A DNA stretch of 64,000 nucleotides from Rhodospirillales bacterium (GTDB taxonomy: Bacteria > Pseudomonadota > Alphaproteobacteria > CACIAM-22H2): assembly GCA_016794025.1 (NCBI GenBank), contig JAEUKX010000029.1, positions 1 to 64,000 of the forward strand, read 5' to 3'. The notes beneath the pieces are model-generated. The model made no database searches, had not been told where the DNA came from, and was given only the letters and a program-made list of their open reading frames with translations. Positions 41,729 through 53,104 of this stretch are shown piece after piece. The position numbers were made by a program, and so were the translations under genes. Position 1 is the first letter of the stretch. The number at the start of each line of letters is the position of its first letter.

Positions 41729-41953
41729 TCAGCCGCCATCCGGCCGATGCCGGCGCAACGCGGCTTCCAGTTTGCGCCGTGCATTCGCCCGCAACAGGGC
41801 CTCGCCGCCATTCGACGGCCCCACGATCGAGACCTCCAGACCGGTCGCCGTATCGATTGCCGTGACCTTCACGAACGCGCCGACGCGATGGAATTCGAAC
41901 AGAATTTCACGGGCCATGGCTTGCGGCTTCGGCGAGGTTCCGATGGTCGTCAT
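41729..41953 (-). CDS. Small DUF6898-like protein
   Basis: A 74-residue protein with EILFEFHRVGAFVKVTAIDTATGLEV and SIVGPSNGGEALLRANARRKL, matching my recollection of the small alphaproteobacterial DUF6898 family found near rpiB-glyA. No transmembrane or signal segment; likely a small soluble protein. Function unknown. Confidence 0.7.
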   Translation of the reverse strand: MTTIGTSPKPQAMAREILFEFHRVGAFVKVTAIDTATGLEVSIVGPSNGGEALLRANARRKLEAALRRHRPDGG

Positions 41954-42006
41954 TCAAGCACGGCGCGCGCCTTGTCGGGGTAATATTTTAAGTCTAAAAC
42001 AATTCG

Positions 42007-42468
42007 ATGGAGACAGCGCCCTTCACCGTCGAACGTCAGATCCGCTTCAGCCATACCGATCCGGCAGGAATTGTCTATTTCCCGAACTATTTCGATTTCT
42101 GCAACGGCGTGATGGAGGACTGGTACACGAACCATCTCGGCATCGACTATGCCCGCCTGATCTTCGAGCAGCGCCGTGCCACGCCGATCGTCCACGCCGA
42201 ATGCGACTTCTACGTACCGTCCAAGATGGGCGAGCGCCTGTTCTTCACGCTCCTGCTCGGCAAGGTCGGCAGATCGTCGATCGACATCCGGATCTACGGC
42301 CACGCGGCCGGTATCCTTCGGCTGGAAGCCCGGATCGTCACCGTCTACATGGATCTTGACCGCCAGAAGTCCGAAGTCGTGCCCGGCGCGATCCGGGACC
42401 TTTTCAATGCCTATCAGAACGCCTGCGCGGGATGGATACCGCCCGCCCGGCCCGGAGCCGCAGCATGA
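42007..42468 (+). CDS. Acyl-CoA thioesterase, 4-HBT/YbgC type
   Basis: A 153-residue hotdog thioesterase. The catalytic aspartate is in the signature HTDPAGIVYFPNYFDF near residue 20. It resembles 4-hydroxybenzoyl-CoA thioesterases, so an aryl- or short acyl-CoA substrate is possible. No tol-pal genes are nearby, so it is not the Tol-associated YbgC. The stop overlaps the RidA start (ATGA). Confidence 0.88.
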   Translation: METAPFTVERQIRFSHTDPAGIVYFPNYFDFCNGVMEDWYTNHLGIDYARLIFEQRRATPIVHAECDFYVPSKMGERLFFTLLLGKVGRSSIDIRIYGHAAGILRLEARIVTVYMDLDRQKSEVVPGAIRDLFNAYQNACAGWIPPARPGAAA

Positions 42469-42863
42469 ACCGCGCATTGCTTCCCGAAGGATGGGACGCG
42501 CCCAAGGGTTACGCCAACGCCATCGCCGCGCGTGGTACGCAGATCTACGTCGCCGGACAGATCGGCTGGAATCCGGCGAACTCGAGCTTCGAAAGTGACG
42601 ACTTCGTGGTGCAGACGCGCCAGGCTCTCGCGAACATCGTCGCCGTCCTGCGCGCAGGCGGTGCCGGTCCGGAGCATGTCGTGCGGCTGACCTGGTTTGT
42701 CGTGGACAAGGCCGAATATGCCGCGCGCCTGCGTGACATCGGCACGGCCTACCGCGAGACGATGGGCCGGAACTTCCCTGCGATGACGCTCGTCGAGGTC
42801 AAGTCGCTGCTCGAGCCGAGGGCGCGCGTGGAGATCGAGGCTACCGCCGTCGTGCCAGACTGA
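42465..42863 (+). CDS. RidA family protein
   Basis: A 132-residue YjgF/YER057c/UK114 trimer protein. Motifs [12 protein letters not shown] and [24 protein letters not shown] are present, with the arginine needed for imine hydrolysis in the RidA group. It may deaminate reactive enamine/imine intermediates or act in aromatic breakdown. Coupled to the thioesterase upstream; followed after 68 nt by glutaryl-CoA dehydrogenase. Confidence 0.88.
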   Translation: MNRALLPEGWDAPKGYANAIAARGTQIYVAGQIGWNPANSSFESDDFVVQTRQALANIVAVLRAGGAGPEHVVRLTWFVVDKAEYAARLRDIGTAYRETMGRNFPAMTLVEVKSLLEPRARVEIEATAVVPD

Positions 42864-42931
42864 CCGCTCGCCTTCGCGCGCCGTCACCCTATAATCAAGC
42901 TCGCCGCCCAGACACCGAACGGATAGGTCAA

Positions 42932-44128
42932 ATGAGCAACTCCGCAAAGTCCGCCGCCAAAGCCGAATTCAAGTGGGAAGATCCGTTCCTGATGGACGCG
43001 GACCTCTCCGAGGACGAGCGGATGATCCGCGACGCGGCGCGCGAATTCTGCGAAGGCAAGCTCATGCCGCGCATCCAGAAGGCCTTCCGCGAGGAAACCA
43101 CGGACCGCGGCATTTTCCGCGAGCTCGGCGAAATGGGTTTCCTCGGCTCGACGATCGAGGGCTATGGCTGCGCCGGCACCTCTTACGTCGCCTACGGTCT
43201 TATCGCGCGCGAGGTCGAGCGCATCGACAGCGGCTACCGCTCGATGATGAGCGTGCAGTCCTCGCTCGTCATGCATCCGATCCACGCTTACGGCAGCGAA
43301 GCCCAGCGCCAGAAATATCTTCCGAAGCTGGCGACCGGCGAATGGATCGGCTGCTTCGGCCTGACGGAGCCCGATTACGGCTCGGATCCCGGCGGCATGG
43401 TGACCCGCGCCAAGAAGACAAAGGATGGCTACGTTCTGAACGGCGCCAAGATGTGGATTTCCAACGCGCCCATCGCGGACGTCTTCGTGGTCTGGGCAAA
43501 GGACGACGCCGGCGATATCCGCGGTTTCGTTCTCGAAAAGGGTACGAAAGGTCTGTCGGCCCCGAAGATCGAGGGCAAGTTTTCCCTGCGTGCGTCGATC
43601 ACGGGCGAGATCGTGATGGATGACGTGCATGTGGGCGAGGACGCGCTGCTCCCGAACGTGAAGGGCCTGAAGGGTCCGTTCGGCTGCCTCAACCGCGCGC
43701 GCTTCGGCATCGCTTGGGGCGCGCTGGGTGCGGCCGAGTTCTGCTGGCACGCCGCGCGGCGCTACACGCTCGAGCGCAAGATGTTCGGCCGCCCGCTTGC
43801 GGCCAACCAGCTCGTGCAGAAGAAGCTCGCCGATATGCAGACCGAAATCTGGATCGGCCTCAATGCGTGCCTGACGGCCGGGCGGCTGATGGACCAGGGC
43901 AGGCTTGCGCCGGAAACGATCAGCCTCATCAAGCGCAATAGTTGCGGCAAGGCGCTGGATGTAGCGCGTGCCGCGCGCGACATGCATGGCGGCAACGGAA
44001 TCATGGACGAGTATCACGTCATCCGACATATGATGAATCTCGAAACGGTGAACACGTACGAGGGCACGCACGACATCCACGCGCTGATCCTCGGCCGCGC
44101 GCAGACCGGCATTCAGGCGTTCTTCTGA
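42932..44128 (+). CDS. gcdH: Glutaryl-CoA dehydrogenase
   Basis: FAD enzyme converting glutaryl-CoA to crotonyl-CoA in lysine, tryptophan and aromatic breakdown. The 398-residue protein has [13 protein letters not shown], the flavin-binding [15 protein letters not shown] and [15 protein letters not shown], and the catalytic glutamate in [20 protein letters not shown]. The thioesterase and RidA genes upstream on the same strand suggest a catabolic unit. Confidence 0.95.
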   Translation: MSNSAKSAAKAEFKWEDPFLMDADLSEDERMIRDAAREFCEGKLMPRIQKAFREETTDRGIFRELGEMGFLGSTIEGYGCAGTSYVAYGLIAREVERIDSGYRSMMSVQSSLVMHPIHAYGSEAQRQKYLPKLATGEWIGCFGLTEPDYGSDPGGMVTRAKKTKDGYVLNGAKMWISNAPIADVFVVWAKDDAGDIRGFVLEKGTKGLSAPKIEGKFSLRASITGEIVMDDVHVGEDALLPNVKGLKGPFGCLNRARFGIAWGALGAAEFCWHAARRYTLERKMFGRPLAANQLVQKKLADMQTEIWIGLNACLTAGRLMDQGRLAPETISLIKRNSCGKALDVARAARDMHGGNGIMDEYHVIRHMMNLETVNTYEGTHDIHALILGRAQTGIQAFF

Positions 44129-44181
44129 CGCCACGTGCCGCGCGGCCGGGCACAGCCCGGTCGCGGCGGCATGCGGAGAAG

Positions 44182-45393
44182 ATGGACGCGAACACGACGA
44201 CAATCGAACCTGCGCTGCCGGACGCGCGCCGCGCGCTCTTTGTCCGTCCGGTCGCGCCGGAGGCGCCGGATACGCCTTGCGCGCAGGTGCAGGCGCGCTT
44301 CCTGTCCGATCCCGACCTGCACGCGGTGGCCGTCTGCGAGGCCGGCCGGCCGGTCGGCATCGTCGACCGGTTCCAGTTCCTGGCCCGTTTCGCGACGACT
44401 TTCGGTCAGGCGATGTACGGGCAAAGGCCGGTCGCGGCATTGATGGACCCGAACCCCGTCGTCGTCGAACGCGACGCCACGATGGGTGCCATCAAGACGC
44501 GGCTCACGGCGACGCTCGGCGAGGCGGCCGTGCGCGCGTTCGTCGTCGCGGAAAGTGGCCGCTATGTCGGGCTGGGCTCGGTCCTGGGACTGCTGCGCGC
44601 AAGCCTCGTCGACAGCGAGGAAATGAACGGGCGGCTCTGCGACGCGCTTGCCCAGTCCGAGCGCGAAGGCGCGCTCAAGTCGAAGTTTCTCGCCAATCTC
44701 AGCCACGAGTTCCGTACGCCGCTCAATGCCATCATCGGGTTTTCCGATGTCATGGTCCGCGAGATGTCCGGACCGCTCGCTCCGGCCTACCGCGACTATG
44801 CGAGCGACATCCTCGCGAGCGGGCAGCATCTCCTGTCGGTGATCAACGACCTGCTCGACCTGTCGAAGATCGAATCGGGCGACATCCGTCCGACGCTCGA
44901 ACCGGTCGATGCGCGCGCCGCGATCGAAGCCGCGGCCGGGTTCGCCGCGGCCGACGCCGCGAAGGCCGGACTGGCGCTCGATATCGACATCGGATCGGAC
45001 CTCCCGCCGTTTTCCGCGGATCCGCTGCATGTCCGCCAGATGCTGCTGAACCTGCTGTCGAACGCCATCAAGTTCACGCCGCGCGGCACGGTGCGCGTTG
45101 CCGCACGCGGCGACGGCGGCCAGATCGAGCTATCGGTCGAGGATACCGGCATCGGCATGACGCGGAAGGAGATCGAGATCGCGCTGCGGCCATTCGGCCA
45201 GGTGGCCAGCCACCTGACCCGCACGCACGAAGGTCCGGGCCTTGGCCTGCCGCTGGTGAAGGCGCTTGCGAACGGCAACGGCGCCACCTTCCGGATCGAC
45301 AGCGAACCGGGGCGCGGCACGCGCGTGTCGCTGCAGTTTGCCCTCGCCGGGCCCGAAGATCGGCCGTCGACCGCGGCAGGCCCGGTCGTCTAA
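44182..45393 (+). CDS. Soluble CBS-domain histidine kinase
   Basis: A 403-residue histidine kinase with no membrane segment. Residues about 30-150 look like a CBS-type pair (RPVAALMDPNPVVVERDATM, then AFVVAESGRYVGLG), so a nucleotide or small ligand may be sensed. HisKA follows with the phosphoacceptor His175 in NLSHEFRTPLNAI, then HATPase with NLLSNAIKFTPRG, DTGIGM and GPGLGLPL. No response regulator gene is adjacent. It is 12 nt upstream of lrgA on the same strand and probably cotranscribed. Confidence 0.9.
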   Translation: MDANTTTIEPALPDARRALFVRPVAPEAPDTPCAQVQARFLSDPDLHAVAVCEAGRPVGIVDRFQFLARFATTFGQAMYGQRPVAALMDPNPVVVERDATMGAIKTRLTATLGEAAVRAFVVAESGRYVGLGSVLGLLRASLVDSEEMNGRLCDALAQSEREGALKSKFLANLSHEFRTPLNAIIGFSDVMVREMSGPLAPAYRDYASDILASGQHLLSVINDLLDLSKIESGDIRPTLEPVDARAAIEAAAGFAAADAAKAGLALDIDIGSDLPPFSADPLHVRQMLLNLLSNAIKFTPRGTVRVAARGDGGQIELSVEDTGIGMTRKEIEIALRPFGQVASHLTRTHEGPGLGLPLVKALANGNGATFRIDSEPGRGTRVSLQFALAGPEDRPSTAAGPVV

Positions 45394-45405
45394 CATCCGG
45401 CACCG

Positions 45406-45741
45406 ATGCTGCCGGCCTTCACAATCCTGCTCGTCTGCCAGGCCCTCGGCGAGGCGATCGTGCGCCTCGCCGGCCTTCCGGTTCCCGGACCGGTCCTCGG
45501 CATGCTGCTGCTTTTCGCGTGGCTTGCGCGCAAGGGCGAAGTCCCCGAACCGCTGGCGCGCACGAGCGCCGGACTCCTCGAGCATCTCTCGCTGCTGTTC
45601 GTGCCTGCGGGCACGGGCGTCGTGCTCTATCTCGATCTCATCGCGTCGGAATGGACGGCGATCGTCGCGGCCCTCGTCGTCTCGACGCTCGCCACGATCC
45701 TCGTGACGGCATTCGTGATGAGCAGGCTGGGCTCGCGATGA
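45406..45741 (+). CDS. lrgA: CidA/LrgA family membrane protein
   Basis: A 111-residue membrane protein with four predicted segments. The family motif LPVPGPVLGMLLLFAWLA is present. LrgA works with LrgB in holin/antiholin-like control of murein hydrolases or in pyruvate/glycolate export. It follows the CBS kinase by 12 nt, and its stop overlaps the lrgB start (ATGA). Confidence 0.9.
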   Translation: MLPAFTILLVCQALGEAIVRLAGLPVPGPVLGMLLLFAWLARKGEVPEPLARTSAGLLEHLSLLFVPAGTGVVLYLDLIASEWTAIVAALVVSTLATILVTAFVMSRLGSR

Positions 45742-46457
45742 AGGACGAGCTTTTCCAGCTCTGGGTCTATCTCTCGGCCACCCCGCTTGCGGGACTGACG
45801 GCGACGCTCGTGGCCTACCAGATCGGCACGGCCATCTATCGCCGGTCGGGCGGAAGCCCGGTCGCGAACCCGGTCCTCATCGCCGTCGTCTTGCTGTCTC
45901 TGCTTCTCTGGTCGACGGGCACGCCCTATCGCGTCTATTTCGAGGGCGCGCAGTTCGTGCATTTCCTGCTCGGGCCCGCGACGGTGGCGCTGGCCGTCCC
46001 GCTCTATCGCCACTTCGCGACGATCCGGAAATCCGCTTTCGCCATCGCGGTGTCGATCCTCGCGGGCTCGGTGACGGCGATCGTCACGGCAGTGGGCACG
46101 GCATGGCTGTTGGGCGCATCCGAGCGCACGATGCTGAGCCTCGCGCCCAAGTCCGTGACCACGCCCGTTGCGATGGGCATCGCCGAGCTGATCGGCGGCC
46201 TGCCGTCGCTGACGGCCGCACTGGTGATCCTCACCGGCATCCTGGGCGCGATCCTCGCGACATGGACGCTTGACGCCGCGGGCATCAGGGACTGGCGCGC
46301 GCGGGGACTTGGCGTGGGCACGGCGGCGCACGGAATCGGGACCGCACGCGCCTTCCAGGTGAACGAGCTTGCCGGCGCGTTCTCGAGCCTCGCGATGGGG
46401 CTCAACGCGCTTGCGACCGCGATCCTCGTGCCGCTGCTTATTCGGCTGCTGTGGTGA
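45738..46457 (+). CDS. lrgB: LrgB/CidB family membrane protein
   Basis: A 239-residue membrane protein. LRGB hallmarks are the polar-segment LLGPATVALAVPLY and SVTTPVAMGIAELIGG, with GVGTAAHGIGTARAF near the C-terminus. It is co-translated with lrgA. Its 3' end overlaps the convergent ldtR gene by 20 nt. Confidence 0.93.
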   Translation: MKDELFQLWVYLSATPLAGLTATLVAYQIGTAIYRRSGGSPVANPVLIAVVLLSLLLWSTGTPYRVYFEGAQFVHFLLGPATVALAVPLYRHFATIRKSAFAIAVSILAGSVTAIVTAVGTAWLLGASERTMLSLAPKSVTTPVAMGIAELIGGLPSLTAALVILTGILGAILATWTLDAAGIRDWRARGLGVGTAAHGIGTARAFQVNELAGAFSSLAMGLNALATAILVPLLIRLLW

Positions 46458-46926
46458 CCTGCGGCGCGTAGCCGCCCTGCCCGATCGCGCCGATCCAGAA
46501 CTGCTCCATGCGGCGCAGCGTCTGCTCGAGATTGGCGAGATCCTGCGGCTTCACGGTCGTGCGCGTCAGTTCCTCGGCGTGGCGCTCGAAGACCTTGTCG
46601 AGCAGACCGTGCAGCTTGAGGCCCGACGGCGTGAGCTTCACGCGCACCGAACGGCGGTCGTGCGGGCTCCGGGCCTGCGAGATGTACTCGTTGTCGATGA
46701 GCTTTTTGAGGTTGTACGAGACGTTCGAGCCCAGATAGTAGCCGCGCTGGGTGAGCTCGCCGACCGTCAGCTCGTCCGTGCCGATGTTGTACAGGATTAA
46801 CGCCTGGACGTTGTTGATGTCGCGAATCCCCATGCGGTCGAGCTCGAGCTTCACGACCTCGAGAAACTGCCGATGCAGCCGCTCGACGAGCGACACCGAT
46901 TCCAAATAGTCCTTTTTCATCGACAT
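46438..46926 (-). CDS. ldtR: LdtR-type MarR family regulator
   Basis: A 162-residue winged-helix regulator. The opening MKKDYLESVSLVERLHRQFL, RGYYLGSNVSYNLKKLIDNEYI and RSPHDRRSVRVKLT closely follow the LdtR family known from Liberibacter and rhizobia, where it controls an L,D-transpeptidase gene and osmotic tolerance. The regulated gene is not visible in this window. A CtrA-like box lies 54-69 nt upstream. Confidence 0.85.
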   Translation of the reverse strand: MSMKKDYLESVSLVERLHRQFLEVVKLELDRMGIRDINNVQALILYNIGTDELTVGELTQRGYYLGSNVSYNLKKLIDNEYISQARSPHDRRSVRVKLTPSGLKLHGLLDKVFERHAEELTRTTVKPQDLANLEQTLRRMEQFWIGAIGQGGYAPQVTTAAE

Positions 46927-46979
46927 AGGTGCCGACCCCGCAGATACCCGGACACTTTTAGCAAAATACGCGAAAAAGG

Positions 46980-46995
46980 GTTAATGAGTCATTAC
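46980..46995 (-). promoter_or_regulatory. CtrA-like box upstream of ldtR
   Basis: Minus strand GTAA-TGACTCA-TTAAC, one mismatch in the distal half, intact half nearest ldtR. It overlaps the mmsB stop codon, so part of the match is forced by the TAA stop; weaker than the motility boxes. Confidence 0.35.
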
Positions 46996-47861
46996 TTCCC
47001 CTGCAACATCTTGATAATGCCTGAGAAATCCATCGCACCGCGACCGCCGGAAACCATCAGTGCAAAAAGCGACTGGGCGGCGGCCCCCAGCGGCGTCGCC
47101 TGCCCGGCCCCTTGCGCGGCCGAGACGGCGAGCTTCAGGTCCTTGAGCATCATGTCGGCGGTGAAGCCCGGCTTGTAGTCGCGATTGGCCGGCGAGGTCG
47201 GCACCGGTCCCGGCACGGGGCAATAGGTCGTCATCGACCAGCACTGGCCCGACGACTTCGACGAGATGTCGAAAAGCTTCTGCGCGTCGAGGCCGAGCTT
47301 CTCGGCAAGGCTGAAGCCTTCGGCCACGGCGACCATCGAGATGCCGAGGATCATGTTGTTGCAGATCTTCGCGGCCTGCCCGTTGCCGGGTCCGCCGGCA
47401 TGCACGATCGTCTTGCCCATCTGCGCCAGGACAGGCTGCGCGCGCTCGAACGCGCGAATGCTGCCGCCCGCCATGAAGGTGAGCGTCGCCGCCTCCGCCC
47501 CGACCGTGCCGCCCGAAACGGGCGCATCGACCATGTCGAGCCCGTAGCCCTCGGCCTTCTTCGCCACCGCCCGCGCACTGTCGACATCGATGGTGGAGCA
47601 GTCGATGAGGAGCGTGCCCTTGGCGGCGGCCGGCAGCACCTCGTCATAGACCGTACGCACATGCGGACCCGCGGGCAGCATCGTGATCACGATCTCGGCG
47701 CCCTTGGCGGCCTCGGCGGCCGACTTGCACGGCACGGCCCCGGCCGTCTCGACATTCTTCGAGACCATGTCGAAGCCGCGCACCGTGTGCCCCGCCTTGA
47801 CGAGATTGCGCGCCATGGGCCCGCCCATGTTGCCAAGTCCGATGAATGCGATGGTGGCCAT
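46992..47861 (-). CDS. mmsB: 3-Hydroxyisobutyrate dehydrogenase
   Basis: Oxidises 3-hydroxyisobutyrate to methylmalonate semialdehyde in valine catabolism. The 289-residue protein has the NAD-binding IAFIGLGNMGGPMARNLVKAG, the substrate motif DAPVSGGTVGAEAATL, and the catalytic lysine region GPGNGQAAKICNNM. Its expected partner, the 3-hydroxyisobutyryl-CoA hydrolase, is 900 nt upstream on the same strand, beyond a DUF3800 gene of opposite orientation. Confidence 0.94.
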   Translation of the reverse strand: MATIAFIGLGNMGGPMARNLVKAGHTVRGFDMVSKNVETAGAVPCKSAAEAAKGAEIVITMLPAGPHVRTVYDEVLPAAAKGTLLIDCSTIDVDSARAVAKKAEGYGLDMVDAPVSGGTVGAEAATLTFMAGGSIRAFERAQPVLAQMGKTIVHAGGPGNGQAAKICNNMILGISMVAVAEGFSLAEKLGLDAQKLFDISSKSSGQCWSMTTYCPVPGPVPTSPANRDYKPGFTADMMLKDLKLAVSAAQGAGQATPLGAAAQSLFALMVSGGRGAMDFSGIIKMLQGK

Positions 47862-48034
47862 GTCCCTCGTCCCTCCCTACCGTGCCCCCGGAATGTTCCG
47901 GGGCAATTGACATTCTTGGGTTGCCTGCGCACTATCCAATCGCGGCCAGGAGATCCGCCCTGTTCGGATCGCGAAAACATCGTTTTTCCCTGACCGCATC
48001 TTTTTCATCCTCCGATACAACCGGAAGATTCATT

Positions 48035-48747
48035 TTGCATCTTCTCTACCTTGACGAGTCCGGCCATCCCGACGATCCGGCGCAGCGCCATTTCGTTCTT
48101 GCCGGGCTGTCGGTGTTCGAACGGCAGGGTTACTTCATTTCGGCCGAGATCGACAAGATCGCCGCCCGATTCAATCCGTCCGATCCGACGGCCATCGAAC
48201 TGCACGCGGCACCGATGCTCCAGGGCCGCGGCATATGGAAGACCATTCCGCAGGCCGCGCGCATGGCGGCGCTGACCGACGCGCTCGAGGTCGTCGCAAG
48301 GGCGCCGTCGGGCCTGCGGCTTTTCGGCGTGGCGATCCACAAGGCGAGCTATCCCGGCGATCCGATGCACCGCGCATTCGAACAGGTGTGCAGCCGCTTC
48401 GACATGTTCCTGATGCGGCGCTTCAGGGCCGACGACGTGCAGCGCGGCATGATCATCTTCGACAAATCGACCTACGAGACGGCACTCCAGTCCCTGACGA
48501 CGGATTTCCGGACATCCGGCCATCGTTACGGCGTCGTCCGCAACCTCGCGGAGGTGCCGCTGTTTCTGGACTCGCGCACCTCGCGCCTGATCCAGCTGGC
48601 CGACATCGTCGCCTACGGGATGCTGCGCCATTTCGAACGCGGCGACGACAGGCTTTTTCGCGTTGTCCGGCACAGGTTCGACGAGGATGGCGGCAGGGTC
48701 CATGGGCTTGTCCATATGTTCAAGGTCCAGCCGGAGCCACCCCCCGC

Positions 48748-48751
<4 letters not shown>
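48035..48751 (+). CDS. DUF3800 protein
   Basis: A 238-residue DUF3800 protein. The N-terminal LLYLDESGHPDDPAQRHFVLAG and the C-terminal LADIVAYGMLRHFERGD are diagnostic; acidic residues (Asp in YLDESG, D-K-S, AD) suggest an RNase-H-like metal site. Start is a TTG at 48035 with GGAAG 7 nt upstream. The family often occurs in accessory or defence-linked regions, but its activity is unknown. It is inserted in opposite orientation between two valine-degradation genes and ends with a 4-nt overlap of the hydrolase gene. Confidence 0.85.
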
Positions 48752-50917
<2,166 letters not shown>

Positions 50918-50918
<1 letters not shown>

Positions 50919-50937
50919 TTCGCCAGAAACGGCGAAC
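50918..50937 (+). terminator. Hairpin at the hemB stop
   Basis: GTTCGCC (50918-50924) and GGCGAAC (50931-50937) form a 7-bp stem with an AGAAAC loop directly on the stop codon. No T-run follows, so it is at best an mRNA 3'-end or weak terminator. Confidence 0.3.
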
Positions 50938-51257
50938 GGAGCAAATAGGCGACGACTGGTTACGGTAACCTGTTTAAGTTCCTGATTCTGAACGCAGGTA
51001 ACGTGAATCGCGATTTTTGCGATTTTGTATGACTTCTTTCCAAAAAATGCTTTGTTTTCAGAATCTTGAATTAGGTTACGCAGAGGCTCGCCGCACGCCT
51101 TGCGCTGCATTCTGTTTTCCAAGGGAAGGAAAATTTCTTTCATAAGAGGAATATAGTCTATTTTTGCGATCAAGGCAATCCGCGATGTCCCGCAAGGCTT
51201 CCATTTTCGGCGTAGCCCGTTATGTTTCAAAAAATTGACAACGACTGGGAGGATTCG
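50938..51257. promoter_or_regulatory. Repeat-containing intergenic region upstream of phnD
   Basis: No gene is visible in this 320-nt, relatively AT-rich stretch. It holds a perfect 13-bp palindrome GGTTACGGTAACC (50958-50970), two more GGTTACG or GGTAACG half-sites nearby (about 50996 and 51074), and an exact 11-bp direct repeat ATTTTTGCGAT at 51013-51023 and 51160-51170. These could be operators for the phn transporter. GGGAGG at 51247-51252 is the phnD ribosome site. I see no convincing Pho box or sigma-70 promoter. Confidence 0.4.
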
Positions 51258-52310
51258 ATGCGCCGGACCACATCTCTTTTTCTCGGGATCTTTGCTGCCG
51301 CTGCCGGCCTTGCGCTGATGGCGCCCGATGCCGCCGCGCAGGCGTGCAAGAACCGGGGCGACCTCGACACGATCTATTGCGACGACAACAACGACCTCGT
51401 CGCGGACGTGCCGTCGGACAAGAAGAAGCTCAAGAACCCGTCGACCATCGTCTTCGCCTATACGCCGGTGGAAGACCCCGCGATCTACGCGAACATCTTC
51501 AAGCCGTTCACGGACTATCTGGCGAAGTGCACGGCAAAGAAGGTCGTCTATTACCCCGTCCAGTCGAACTCGGCCGAGATCGAGGCGATGCGCTCGGGCC
51601 GCCTGCACGTGGCCGGCTTTTCCAGCGGCCCGACGGGCTTTGCCGTGAACATGGCCGGCGCCATCCCGTTCGCCGCCAAGGGCAACGAGAAGGAGTTCCG
51701 CGCCTACCACCTCGCCTTCGTCGTCAAGGCCGACAGCCCCTACCAGAAGCTGACGGATCTCAAGGGCAAGAAGGTGGCGCACACCGCCGCCTCGTCGAAC
51801 TCGGGCAACCTCGCGCCGCGCGCGCTGTTCCCGAACGAGGGGCTCGCCCCCGAGAAGGACTACCAGGTGGTCTATTCGGGCGGGCACGACAAGTCGGCGC
51901 TGGGCGTGGTCGCGGGCGACTTCGACGGCGCGCCCGTCGCCTCGGACGTGCTCGAACGCATGATCGTTCGCGGCAACATCAAGCAGGAACAGATCCGCGT
52001 CATCTACCGCAGCGCGCCGTTCCCCACCTCGTCCTTCGCCTATGCGCACGACCTTGATCCGGCGCTGGCCGAGAAGATGAAGAAGTGCTTCTACGACTAC
52101 CGCTTCCCGGCGGAGATGACGAAGGAGTTCAACGGCGACGACCGCTTCTATCCCATCACCTACAAGAAGGAGTGGGAAGTCATCCGCACGGTCGCGGCGG
52201 CGAGCGGCACGCCCTACAACAAGGCGCAGTACGAGAAGGAAACCGCGCAGGAGAAGGCGGACGAGATGAAGCGCGCCCAGCAGAAGCTCCAGCAGCAGCC
52301 GAAGAAGTGA
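51258..52310 (+). CDS. phnD: Phosphonate/phosphite-type ABC transporter substrate-binding protein
   Basis: Periplasmic binding protein of 350 residues with signal peptide [20 protein letters not shown] ending ...AAAQA. The PhnD/PtxB family shows in [41 protein letters not shown] and [21 protein letters not shown]. Two nearby cysteines (ACKNRG, IYCDDN) and a further pair could form disulfides. It could bind phosphonate, phosphite or a related ligand. GTGA overlap with phnC; the ATG at 51258 has GGGAGG. No C-P lyase genes are adjacent. Confidence 0.9.
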   Translation: MRRTTSLFLGIFAAAAGLALMAPDAAAQACKNRGDLDTIYCDDNNDLVADVPSDKKKLKNPSTIVFAYTPVEDPAIYANIFKPFTDYLAKCTAKKVVYYPVQSNSAEIEAMRSGRLHVAGFSSGPTGFAVNMAGAIPFAAKGNEKEFRAYHLAFVVKADSPYQKLTDLKGKKVAHTAASSNSGNLAPRALFPNEGLAPEKDYQVVYSGGHDKSALGVVAGDFDGAPVASDVLERMIVRGNIKQEQIRVIYRSAPFPTSSFAYAHDLDPALAEKMKKCFYDYRFPAEMTKEFNGDDRFYPITYKKEWEVIRTVAAASGTPYNKAQYEKETAQEKADEMKRAQQKLQQQPKK

Positions 52311-53104
52311 CGCAAGGCGGGTTCGGATCGGGAGCGGCCGGCGGAACGCCGGACCGCTCCCTTCGTTTGGTGGGGCTGCGCAAGGAGTATGTGCGCGGCA
52401 CGCCGGTCCTGCGCGACGTGTCGATCGACTTCGCGCCCAAGGGCATGACGGCGATCATCGGCCCGTCGGGCACGGGCAAGAGCACGCTCATCCGCTGCGT
52501 GAACCGGCTTGTCGAGCCGACCGCGGGGCAGATCCTGTTCCTGGGCCGCGACATGGCGAAGCTGCATGGCGGCGAGCTGCGCACCGCGCGCCGGCGCATC
52601 GGCATGGTGTTCCAGGAGTACAACCTCGTCGAACGCCTGACCGCGATCGAGAACGTGCTGTGCGGGCGGCTGGGCTACGTCTCGGCCTGGCGGGCCTGGC
52701 TGCGGCGCTACCCGGCCGAGGACATCGACGGCGCCTTCGAGCTGCTCGAGGCGGTGGGCCTTGCCGAGCGCGCGGGCCAGCGCGCCGACGCGCTTTCCGG
52801 CGGCCAGCGCCAGCGCATCGGCATCGCGCGCGCGCTGATGCAGCGCCCCGACCTGCTGCTGGCGGACGAGCCCACCTCCTCGCTCGACCCGAAGACGTCG
52901 GTCGAGATCATGGAACTGATGGTCGAGCTTGCCGGGCGGCGCGACATCCCCATCGTCATCAACATCCACAACGTGGAACTCGCCAAGCGCTTCGCGCAGC
53001 GCATCGTGGGCATGACGGGCGGCTCGGTCGTGTTCGACGGCCGGCCGGAAGAGCTGCGCGACGAGCACCTGAAGGCGATCTACGGCGGCGAGGCGTGGCT
53101 GTGA
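52307..53104 (+). CDS. phnC: Phosphonate-type ABC transporter ATP-binding protein
   Basis: A 265-residue ATPase with Walker [11 protein letters not shown]-loop [12 protein letters not shown], signature [15 protein letters not shown], Walker [14 protein letters not shown] and the switch histidine in NIHNVELAK. The GTG start overlaps the phnD stop (GTGA), and the stop overlaps the phnE start (GTGA). Part of the phnD-C-E-E operon. Confidence 0.95.
   Translation: MTQGGFGSGAAGGTPDRSLRLVGLRKEYVRGTPVLRDVSIDFAPKGMTAIIGPSGTGKSTLIRCVNRLVEPTAGQILFLGRDMAKLHGGELRTARRRIGMVFQEYNLVERLTAIENVLCGRLGYVSAWRAWLRRYPAEDIDGAFELLEAVGLAERAGQRADALSGGQRQRIGIARALMQRPDLLLADEPTSSLDPKTSVEIMELMVELAGRRDIPIVINIHNVELAKRFAQRIVGMTGGSVVFDGRPEELRDEHLKAIYGGEAWL

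Noticed and set aside
50938..51257. Pho box before phnD
   Set aside because: CTGTTTA and CCTGATT near 50970-50990 have the right spacing in part but are too far from the CTGTCAT repeat.
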